Source of the DNA: Amyloporia xantha
Lineage: Eukaryota; Basidiomycota; Agaricomycetes; Polyporales; Adustoporiaceae
Assembly: GCA_036971615.1 (NCBI GenBank)
Contig: JAYKKR010000049.1
Span: 1-64,000 of the forward strand
Reading direction: 5' to 3'
DNA: 64,000 bases
Part shown: positions 45,011-54,564 of the stretch, one piece after another
How positions within the stretch are numbered: the stretch's first letter is position 1
How the letters are laid out: each line of letters begins with the position of its first letter
Position numbers and translations under genes: made by a program
The notes under the pieces: model-generated
Database searches by the model: none
The model's input: only the letters and a program-made list of their open reading frames with translations
Told to the model about the DNA's origin: nothing

Positions 45011-46268
45011 TCGATGCGAGTCATCCATCGGCGGCAGCACCGTCCTAAGTCATCTTTCTTGTCAGTGTCGTTAGAGGCACCTGAGCCTGGCATGGTGATA
45101 CAATATATTGTGTCCCTACAGCATAAAGGCCGTTACATTGACCACTCTTCTAAGAGATCCATATGATGCAACAATGAGCTCTAGAGATGTATTGCTTACA
45201 TGATCAGGTACTGCACACGCCGGGCTTTTCATAGGGAGCTCCGGCATCACCGCAACTCGCTATAGCCTGCGCCACGCGATTGGCATCTTTGATTCTTCCC
45301 GCCTTTCGTGCTTGCCCTGTTAGGCTTTTCCATTTGTCATCCCGCCCTTGCCGCATTTGGTCGATTCCTGGCGCCAATCGCCACTTCTACGCACCGCGGA
45401 TCCCCTGCCCGCCATTCCTGCTCTCCCTTGCTACGCCCCTCATGCCTCTGCTCCTGCTCTCCCCTAGTACCTATGTCTACGCCTTCCCTGCTATTTACAA
45501 CCCTGTCCCTTCCGCTGCCGTTATCTCGCTGCCCCCACCGAATCAAATGCGTTTTCGATACCGTGACCCATATACTACCATAATTGTATTGTTCCTATTC
45601 GGCTGCCGCTACTGGCCGCCTCTTTTACCCGCCGCCCCTCTGGCCCGCCGTTCCTGCTCTCCCATGCCTGCGTTCCCTCCTGTCCACTGTTCCTGCTCTC
45701 GCCCTTCCTGCCTCTGCTCCCGCTCCTTCCTACTACTTAGTTCTATGTTGTTCCTGCAGCTTGTCGCTTCCGCTGCCGTCAACTAACTGGGCCATCATAT
45801 CCATACTACTGGATTGTTCCTACTTCCTATTCAGCTGCCTCTACTAGCCGCCCCTTACTGGCCGCGCCTTCTTCCGCTGGTCCACCTTCTGCGGTCATTT
45901 ATCTGCTCTCTGCGCCGCCTACTTCATCTTTTGCCTCGCCGTCCGATCACTGCACTTCGTCAATTTGTCATCTCCTGTTGTATATTTGCGAGCATTTTCT
46001 ACGTGACGCCATTCTTAGTTTCGCCGCGTGGCGTCTCAGGCTGTCATCGAGCTGTTGATACAATAGAATATACTGCGATACATGATGATATATTGTTATA
46101 CATCATGATACATTATGATTCATCCACTGGCATTGGTGTAGACTATTATATTAGAACACGTGTATTTATTTGTTCATTGTACTTCGTCGTTCGATTCATC
46201 AGCAAATACCATAATGACATAGACAATCAATTTTTAACACTATTATTTACATGCGATAATGCTACTCA
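45011..46268. repeat. Imperfect C/T-rich repeats and AT-rich KDZ 3' flank
   Basis: Between about 45,280 and 45,900 words such as CCTGCTCTCCC, TGCCTCTGCTCC and ATTGTTCCTA recur in two to three imperfect copies. The 168-codon plus frame across them is low complexity. From 46,050 to 46,130 there are repeated GATACAT/ATGATACAT words. No gene. Confidence 0.6.
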
Positions 46269-49200
46269 TCAAAATTCCGTTACATCTGGGGTAGCAATAT
46301 CCTCGTCTGCAGAAACACCCAGTTGCAGCCACTCCCCGACACACCGCCAAGCATGGCGGCAATAATCTCGCATCGCGATACGAACCTCGGCCTGACGAAA
46401 AGCGTATGCCACAAGACCCTCCTTGATCTCATCTGATGTCAGGCGTTTGGTGGCTGGTTCAATCTGAGAAAGCCACCAGTTAGCGTAGTATTCATGGAAC
46501 GCCAGCACGCGGCGCATTTCTTCTTCGAGCAGCTGACATTCCTCAGTCCAGCGCGCTGCCCGGGCTCGCGACTTGCACCATTCAATACGTAATGCTATTC
46601 ATTTGTAAGCGACCACTTGTATATTAGAAACGGCCCTGGAAAGCGTACCTTCCTGAACACCCTCATCCTCGTTGCTACCACCATTCTCGCCAACACCGGG
46701 AGTCCTCCAGATCCAGGACAATGTCCGCCGCCCCTCACTCTCGCCGTACAGGCCCTCGGTCATCCCACGAACATCAGCGTCTTCGAGGAGACGCAACTCG
46801 CGTTGCCACGCCTGATCGCTAGCAACATTCTTGAGAGCGTGAAGAGCCGCATAGGCCTTGCGGTAGCGTGCTGTATCGGCCTTGATCTTGTCCTCAACAG
46901 TCAACAGGATAGTACGTGCACGAGTGTTCGGGCGCTGTCCCCGCACGAAGCGGTCTTTGAAGTGGTAAAGATGGCTTTGCAAACGCAGGTGTCGACGCAT
47001 GTCTTCAAGAGCGTCGTGTGCTTGTGCATAACGAAGCCGGAATTCGGACTCGGCCAAGCCACGGTCACAGTCAAACAAATCTACAATATCTGATGGCAGG
47101 AAGAGAGGCGCATGTTGCGCGAGCACAGGAGCCTCATCTTTGGAGCCGGAGGGGTTCGAGAGCGCATGCCGGCCACTCGGGGCATGTATAGGTGCTGGAT
47201 CTCCATCCACGACTCGAGCTTGCGCTGAAGAGCATTGCGGCGCTCCAAGAGCTTCGCGCTGCAGGTCCGTCGCATATTGTCCCAACGCGCCGATATCAGA
47301 TTGCAGCCGTCGCCTTTTGCATGCTCAGCCACACAAACAATGAGTCAAGTATTCAGCAAGACTTACTGCTGTTCTTCGAGCTCAAGACCCGATGTAATAA
47401 GCATACTTGCTGTGACCAACTCATGCACTGGCATTGTCTTGCCCTCCTGCAGACGTCTGGTGTCCTCCTCGGCGAGCTGCAACCTGACCGATGCCTGTGT
47501 AATCACTGAGATAATGACTTTCTTAGTTAGCTCTGATACGCCGCTGAATCGACAGTCAGGGCCTTACCTTTTCGCGCGACTTCAAATGGGTTACGTTGCT
47601 TTGAATCCGCTTCCCACCTCTCGACAACTTGTCTCCACTGGGCGGTCCGTTCTCGTGGCAACGCCGAGTCAAACTCTGCGAACGCAGCGACATGCTCACT
47701 GCGCTCTGTAACTGCTGCCTTCACCTTGGCTAGCAAAGTGGGGGCTGACCGAGGGCCGTCAGCTTGCTGTGATTACTACTAATAGGATACATACCAAGGA
47801 TACAGATCTTTCGCCAATTGTAGTCACCAAATACATCATCGAGGAGATCACGCCGCGACCCGGGACCCATTTATTTGGTACTTGAAGAGAACGGATTGAC
47901 GGCAGCCCAACCGCGCTCCACAGCCTCGCCATCTGTGCGTCCGACATGCTTTACAAGATTGAAAGAATACGTTCGATGACAAAGCTCTCGGTGAGCGGCA
48001 AGGTGAAACTTAGGGATTAGAAAGATGATGCGCCGGTTGGTGAAATCCCATATGGGCCTCCCGTACTGGAGCATGCGCTCCCACCAGTGGACCGACCATT
48101 GACATGCAATGTCGTAAGACACGACTATGGCGAGAGGAGCATTCTTTTCCAAGCTACTTGCACAGAGATAGTCCATGTTAACGTATCTAGAACACATGAT
48201 CAGTTTGCCGGCGGGGGAAGAAGGTTCAAATACAAGGATACGAACCGTTCTCCTTTTTGAAGATCTCCAACCGAACATGGCCGTTTCATGTCATGGCGGG
48301 TGCACTCGACAGTGCCGACACCACTGGCAGCCGTGCCCTGTGCTCCCTTCATATTCGCCAGCTTGAGGGTGTCGTGGTTATGACAAGTGCTAGGCGGCTC
48401 GATGATGGCCTCGCCAAACGTCGCAATGTGTTCTTTATAGTCTTTCTCTTCAACAAAGAATGCATAGCCGGCGTTCAGCCCTGGATCAAGCTCATCCGAG
48501 GAGACTTTCTTGCGCTTTAAGCGGAAATTGGCATCTAGGCCGACGAAGAGGCGGTAGAGCCAGCTATACACAGAGTGCTGTCAGCCCTGATGGTCGTCAA
48601 TGACACAGCAGGTATATAAACATACCTGCGCTCAGGCGGAGCTTCCTGCCAGTCGTCAGGCAGGTTCTTGCCAGGATGTGGACAAGCCGGACATAAAACA
48701 GCGCAGCTACCCTGAGCAGTACCCGCAACACCCTCCGGGTCATGGCCCCGTGCAGCTCGCTTTAACATTTTCAGGTGACGCCATTGCCGTATCATTCTCA
48801 TGAATGCGGGATATCGGTCCTAGACATACAACCAGTTAGCTTAGCAGAACACCAGATGGCGACGACACATACTTTGGGTGTATGTACCCCAGTGTTGTCC
48901 GATCGCCGCGAAAGTGCTGCATAGAACTGAAACCCGGAAACGTTGGCCTGCGTGGAGAGGACGTGGAATTGTTCAAGCAAGGAGAATGTTGCAGCAGTCT
49001 TGGGGTTTTGCGAGGTAGCTGGAAACAAGCGAGCACGCAGGAGCTGAATATGATGAGGCTCCGCGGACTCGCAATTGCAGAAATCCAACCCGACGGAATG
49101 CACACCAGTTGCGTCGAGGACTATGAAATCATCGGCCCAAGCGCGCTGGGGATTAACACATGTTTGGCCGACGGGATGGCCAAGTTGAAAGCGCAGACCA

Positions 49201-49901
49201 ATGTCTTTCAGCGTTTTGCGCGTGAAATGAGTCTTCACCCAATTCTTCGCATTACTAGGTAAGGTGGATATCCGGGTAGCATCCAAAATTAGACTTACCT
49301 TGAGCCGATGGAAAGGATGACGTTGATGCATGGCGATGATACACGATACACAGTAAAGACTATAGTCGTGGCAGTCTACGCATATGATCTCCGCGGTACC
49401 TTGACCACATCGGGGGCAATGTTCTTGCGTGAAACCGCCCCGGCCTTCGTGGCGAATCAACTCTGCCAACCACTCATCTCTGTGAGGAATCCATTCGCGC
49501 AGGGGATGGTCCTGCATTTTGCGTCGATGAGACGAATGAGCTATAGACAGAGGACTACTTACTCCTGCTGTGCGCTGGCGGGGCTTATGGACCCCTTCCA
49601 TATCGATAAGTTCGTGAATGTAATCAGCGTCGACGTCCTGGAATCCATCGTCGAAGAGGTCAGCAGGTGTGTCGTTTGGTGGGTCCGTATTAATGCTAAT
49701 GTGAGACGGGAGAGGTGTGTTGACTGGGGATGGAGTAGTAGCTATGTAACTGGTGTGCGTTGACACCCGATCGTCCTTAGACGTGAACTCTGTATGCCGG
49801 TGAATGGTCGGCTGGGGTTGCGCGACCTCATCATCAGAGAGGTCATGGAATTCGACATTAGTATCGTGCTGCCGGCGTCGCCTCTTAGATGTGGGTGCCA
49901 T
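46269..49901 (-). pseudogene. KDZ-superfamily DNA transposase, disrupted
   Basis: Multi-exon transposase gene of the KDZ (Kyakuja-Dileera-Zisupton) superfamily. It begins with a basic N-terminus (APTSKRRRRQ), then the CxC2 cysteine cluster (EHCPRCGQ, CVDCHDYSLYCVSC, HPFHRLK). Then come ADDFIVLDATGVHSVGLDFC, FMRMIRQWRHLKMLKRAARG, VLCPACPHPGKNLP and WLYRLFVGLDANFRLKRK. AASGVGTVECTRHDMKRP, VSYDIACQW, PKFHLAAHRELC and GRTDGEAVERGW follow. Introns are short and in frame. At NPFSSSTK the next codon is TAA (47,873-47,871) where the family has Glu (STKEMGPGSRR); MGPGSRRD continues in frame after it. Downstream, two opposite frame changes flank LLERRNALQRKLESWMEIQ (about 47,255 and 47,150-47,190). It is therefore dead as an autonomous enzyme. 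The C-terminus (EMRRVLAFHEYYANWW) is intact. Confidence 0.9.
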
Positions 49902-50664
49902 TGTAAAGCGAGAGAGCCAGCGTTTGAGCCGCCGTAAATAAGAGGGCGTAGGGCCCAGTGATCTGCAGACAGCGGTATTATATATCTCAGAATGACTCTG
50001 CGCGTTTGGAAAAGGATACATACGGAATGCAGCCGGATACATAATCTGACTCCTCAGGACAGGAGATCATCGTGCAGCTTGACGAACTCTGCGTGTGACA
50101 GTCGAGGATAGCAGTGGGTAGAAACGCGAGGAGCTAGCTGAGCTTGGCCTCCCTGTTGAGGTGTTCCTGTCATGTGGTACGACCATGGGATGGATCCGCA
50201 GAGCCAGAAGTAGAGCTTACGTGTTGTTCGAATTACTCGGCACCACTTGATGTTTCGCACATTAATTTCAGCCTGGAAGTTACGTGTAGCAATAGCGAAG
50301 AGCGGCGGAAGCGACGCGAGCTGGAGAGGGTGGCGGAAGTGCAAAGGCAAGAGCTTGTCGGTGTTGGTGAGCTGTCAGTCACGGAAGCGAAACGAAGAGA
50401 AATACCGGCTGGTCAAGTGTCAACAACTTACATATATGCTCATGCTGTCCACGGAAGCATTCAGTTACTCGCACCACGGCGATCTTGCCACAAACCATCA
50501 CGACGATCTTACTGCAAAATAGGCGCCCAACGGATATATCAAAAACTTAATTTCAAACTTAGATTCAATGACCGTAATTCATCATAAAAACAATTACATA
50601 GAGATAGAGCCCTACCTAGCCATACAAGCGACGCAAATTCACTAGACTACAGCAAGATATACCA
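49902..50664. other. KDZ upstream flank
   Basis: The transposase frame stays open upstream to 50,042 but the added residues do not look conserved. A 98-codon minus frame at 50,350-50,054 has no motif. Terminal inverted repeats of the KDZ element were not found by eye. Confidence 0.35.
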
Positions 50665-50932
50665 ACATCAGAACTTCTGCAAATGCCCTGACAGCCCTGA
50701 CAAATGGCTTGTCAGGGCCTTTCAGGACCTGTCAGGGATGTCAGGACACCAGCTGTCAGTTTGGGTTAGATACTCCATCAGAGAAAACCCGTCAGGATGC
50801 TCAGGGTTGTCAGTGTTTGTCAGAGAACTAACTAAAACTCTGAAAATAAAATGCCATTCACAGGAATTGAACTCATGCATTAATATATATGATAAGTATG
50901 AGTGCAACATAACCACTACACCATAACAGCTT
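50665..50932 (-). repeat. tRNA-headed SINE-like element, left copy
   Basis: Read on the minus strand, a tRNA-like head (about 50,930-50,851) has an A-box TGGTGTAGTGGTTAT and, about 60 nt on, a B-box GAGTTCAATTCC. It is followed by ATTTTATTTTC and a tail rich in TGTCAGGG/CCTGACA words, ending in TGCAGAAGTTCTGATG. The same order appears in the right copy on the opposite strand. The head cannot fold into a full tRNA that I would call functional. Confidence 0.75.
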
Positions 50933-51246
50933 CTTTAAAGCTCACTATTTAATCAATATATCATAATTAATCCCCAAGGGTCTTCAAATATGTGCACTCT
51001 AACAAGGCTTGGAATTACATGCAACCTGATATATTATAATGGTGGAGTCTATGCAATACTATTTGACATTGTTTTGAAGATAATCAGCATTGCATAGGTC
51101 TGTATCTGAATTGGTATTTCCCTAATCTGGCTTCATTTGACTCAATATAAAAGAAGTCAAAAAGTCGAAATTTGTTGAAGTCCAAATAGATTGAAACCCT
51201 TGGAGAAACTTCAGACCATAATGTTTAAGTAGTTTGATATATTTAT
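50933..51246. other. AT-rich spacer between the SINE-like copies
   Basis: About 310 bp of AT-rich sequence. No coding frame or further repeat was recognised. Confidence 0.5.
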
Positions 51247-51445
51247 GGTCTTGTGGTGTAGTGGTCATACTTAATGTTTACTTCTTGTTTGTCTAAGTCT
51301 TGGGGTTCAATTCTGTATGAGTGCATTTTATTTTCCTTATTATATTCGGTTTTAAACTAATGTCCCTGTGGCCTGACGGCTCTGACAGCCTGACGAAATT
51401 ATGTCAGGGCTGTCAGGGTGTCAGGAATATGCAAAAGTGCTGATG
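51247..51445 (+). repeat. tRNA-headed SINE-like element, right copy
   Basis: An A-box TGGTGTAGTGGTCAT (51,253) and B-box GGTTCAATTCT (51,304) are spaced as in a tRNA gene. Then come CATTTTATTTTC and a tail with TGTCAGGGCTGTCAGGG, ending in TGCAAAAGTGCTGATG. It is the inverted counterpart of the left copy. Differences between the copies suggest independent insertions or an old inverted duplication. Confidence 0.75.
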
Positions 51446-52412
51446 AACAGCATGACGACAAAGTATACTAATATCTTGACCTATCCTATGGTCGAGTAAA
51501 ATACCCTTACAGGGCAAGAAGACGGCGTGCAAAGTGACGGTATAAGGCTATGTGCGCCCAGCGCTGTGACCCAACCTACCATGGGCCGCAGGATCAGTAT
51601 TAAAAGAAATAAACCCCCAAAGAATTACGCACCTACCGGGCCCTAGTCCTGTGTTGAGACCCAATGCGACTCCCTTGCATGCTCAGCTGAAACTACGAAT
51701 TTCATCAGTGCTTCACTAATGAAGTAAACAGAAAAAGAACTTACGCAATGACAATAACCGCAACCATGCACGACGGCAGACATACCTGGCACAGCGAGCG
51801 AAAGTGAGTTAGGACATAAAATAGCGATGAGGAAACCACTTACGATGTCACCGGCCACAGCGTGCAAGCCACGATATACGTGAAGAGCAAACAACGAAAA
51901 GCAGTGGAGAGGCTAAGAGGACGAAATGGAGAAGGTGGAAGAAGAGGGAGAAGAGCGAATGCAAGACGATTGAGAGAGGTGCCGGCTTATATGTGCTGCA
52001 GAAAGCCAATTGAATCTCCGCACATTAAGGTTCAGAAGGCGATCTCAGATGCACGCTGGCCAATGACAGCGCGAATAGCGGTCATGCTGCATAGATGGTG
52101 TAGTCTCACTGTTCGTCTTGTCTGCGTTCAGCTGTAAGCACCGCCGAGCTATGTAGGCCACTAACGGCACATAAAGATAGGCCCATGTTTTTCTCAAGGC
52201 GTAGGACAGCTGAGCAGCTCGAACAGCAGCACAACGCGATGTGCGAGACTCAAGGCGGCTAGGCGCCTGAAGTTACGGTTGAACGAGTACTGAGTCTCAC
52301 TGAAAGCCCACCCGTGTAACTAGCTGCCTGACCACTCAAAAGCTCCTAAGTCACACTGCCAGCAGTACTGCTCCGGTAAGTGGTCTCTAACATTCGATTA
52401 GACTCGTCATAC
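51446..52412. other. Intergenic, doubtful short spliced frame
   Basis: On the minus strand 51,900-51,640 two excellent introns (GTAAGT donors) separate short pieces, but no ATG-initiated frame survives splicing. This could be a decayed gene or non-coding transcript. Nothing else was recognised. Confidence 0.3.
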
Positions 52413-53165
52413 TCATTGCAAGTCTCGTACATTCAGATGCTGCCAAGGTAAGTCTCCTGTACGAAATGCCTCCTCGTACTTTTTAAAACTGTCCTTGCAG
52501 ATATCGATCTCTCTAGCCAGGATGCAAACAATCCTCGCTCCCCATTCCATGCCCACACGGTGGACGACATCGGCCCTCGGACTTTCCTCCAAGCTCCCCT
52601 TTGCACGCACCCTCTCCCATGCTGCTACGCGCGACCTGACCTCCACCTGCATCTCCTCAATCATGACGCCCACGCCCGTTGCCTCGGCCCATCTTTCGTG
52701 CCGTGTGTACCCGGCCTCTATGACCCGCTCGAACTGGTACACATTGAGACTACCCTCGAGGATCAAGAGCTCTCCCTCATCTAGATCAAACAGCGCGCCT
52801 GGTGTCTCCTTGGTTCGGAAATGTTGCGGTACGTTCAACTCGTATGGTGGCTGCCACAAGCCAAGCTCATGCTCCATGGACTCAGCGCCGCCAACACGAC
52901 AAGCACGACGCGCATAAGCCACCAACTTGGAGGGGATACCGGGGATGCGATGGCGGAACGGGCTCGGATAACCCCCATGGCGTGCCACATAGGCATGCCG
53001 GTTCTGTACTACACGTGCTGCTTGACCTCTGTCAATATGAGTTACATGAATTCATTCCACGTAGAAATAGTGCACTCACTTCTCTGTTTTCATATATATC
53101 TTCTGCTGCTGGTGCTTGACCGCCAATCTAGCCTTCAATGTAAGGTACTTGGCCCGCCGTCCCAT
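52413..53165 (-). CDS. Hypothetical protein with basic N-terminus, 233 aa
   Basis: Two exons, 53165-53080 and 53028-52413. A GTGAGT-GACAG intron is removed in frame, and the upstream part would otherwise be closed by stops. The N-terminus is basic and helical (GRRAKYLTLKARLAVKHQQQ, then ARVVQNRHAYVARHG), recalling the short DNA-binding N-termini of Agaricomycete transposon-associated proteins. The middle has VAYARRACRVGGAESMEHEL and LWQPPYELNVPQHF. The C-terminal half is strongly helical (ERVIEAGYTRHERWAEATG, REIDICKDSFKKYEEAF). It is intact although it neighbours a dead KDZ element and SINE-like repeats. I do not know a named domain. A role connected to mobile DNA is inference from neighbourhood and the basic N-terminus. 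Confidence 0.65.
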
Positions 53166-53460
53166 AGCTGAGAGCCACCGGCAGTTTATCATGTAATCCA
53201 ACCCTAATATTACTTATGTTGTAGTCCTTGCTGTGGCGTGATTCTCATTCGCTTCCCATCTCAGGCTGATGTCAGACAAATTCAAACTGTGACATTGACG
53301 CGACGTAGGGCAAACAGACTACCGGCTCGTTACTGCTATAGACTGGCAGCCACCAAGAATGTGTGATACAAGGGCACCGGCGGCCCGAAACGATATACAA
53401 CGACCCCTCAGCTCTGTAGACAAACGTGCCCTTGTCCGCGGGCAATACATCCAGACAGCC

Positions 53461-54115
53461 CTACTGCAAGATGATGCTCACGGTGCCGTTCGCAGACGCC
53501 GCGAGGAACGCATTGAGGGCAGCCGTGAAGGTCGGGTAACGCTGATAGACGGCGCCAGTGACGCCGATGACGAGGGGTGAGACCATAGGCCTAGTACACA
53601 GGCTATGAGTCATGAAGCGACGGAGAGAGGGAATACAATGCTCACCAACCGACAAAGATACCAACCGCACGGCCCCTTGTGATGCAATACCATCGCAAAC
53701 CGGCGGCAGGGGTGTCCTCGCACTGGCCGTCAGGGTTCGCGTTGTCACCGTGATTGGGGGCAGCATTGGCAGTGCCTCCCTGCGCAGGGGTATCAGGGAC
53801 AGGAGGAAGCACGCGAGAACCACTCGGGGGAGCAGACGTTGCCCCAGATGAGCTGCCAGCCGCCGGGCCAGCCGAGGACGTGTTGTGGGCAGAAGGGGCA
53901 CTGGCGGAAGTCGATGCTGCGGTGGGAACGGCCATGAGTCAGTGCTAATCAAGTTAGTTCAACGGAGGTGATGGCTTACCCTGTGTCTGTTGCTGACGAC
54001 GGATGCGTTGCTCCGCTGGACAACCCTTAGCCCAGAAATCCGCTCAAATCGCATACTGGGACTTACCTGCCTGCTGCTCTGTGACTAGCCTCAGCGCCGC
54101 CACGATGGCCTCCAT
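53461..54115 (-). CDS. Protein with C-terminal RNase H1 N-terminal (hybrid-binding) domain
   Basis: Multi-exon minus gene. The C-terminal block WYCITRGRAVGIFVGW, spliced (GTGAGC to ACTAG) to PMVSPLVIGVTGAVYQRYPT and FTAALNAFLAASANGTV, is the small RNase H1 N-terminal / caulimovirus-viroplasmin-like domain. In RNase H1 this domain binds RNA-DNA hybrids or dsRNA. No catalytic RNase H domain follows. Upstream is a Ser/Ala/Pro/Gly-rich linker (TSASAPSAHNTSSAG) and a short helical start (EAIVAALRLVTEQQA). The order of the first three exons is uncertain because two acceptors near 54,020-54,030 give different middle sequences. It belongs to a type I remember as common in mushroom genomes, of unknown function. 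Confidence 0.65.
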
Positions 54116-54564
54116 GGAGAACGACGTCACTTCGTCCGCGGCGTCGTGCTCCCCTTGGCATTGGTCATGGCGCTACTACGGTATAGCGAAGAGAGGGCGA
54201 GTAAGTGAGGAGCAAGCGAGGATCGAGAGGGATGAATGGACGGGGGATGCGAATTGTGAGGATGGAGGATTCACCAGGGGTCGTGTTTTATAGAGCTCGA
54301 CAGAGAATAAATCAAGGGTGTCATCCGGAGAGTGCACGATAAGCAAAAGCTATTCTCATTGGTTGAGACTCACATATTTCACATCTTGACTGCATACGGG
54401 AGCGGCGCTAGTCATCCGATGTTACATCTGCAATTCGGGTGCGTGCGCCATTATTCGTAAAGCCTTCCTATTGGTCAGTAGAAAGAAGATATAGCGGATT
54501 GAGCTCTGAAGCAACCACAGCTCAACCTGCGTAATGTATCAGAGTCCTCTCCTCTCAGGTGACG
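54116..54564. other. Divergent promoter region
   Basis: A 450-bp gap between divergent genes. No discrete elements were assigned. Confidence 0.4.

Noticed and set aside
45280..45786. 168-codon plus open frame
   Set aside because: Low-complexity Leu/Pro/Ser sequence built from imperfect CCTGCTCTCCC repeats.
50851..51324. Possible genuine tRNA genes
   Set aside because: A- and B-boxes are present but acceptor and anticodon stems do not pair convincingly, and each head is followed by a shared repeat tail; treated as SINE-like heads.
51640..51900. Minus-strand two-intron mini gene
   Set aside because: After splicing, the only ATG frame meets TGA at the second junction.
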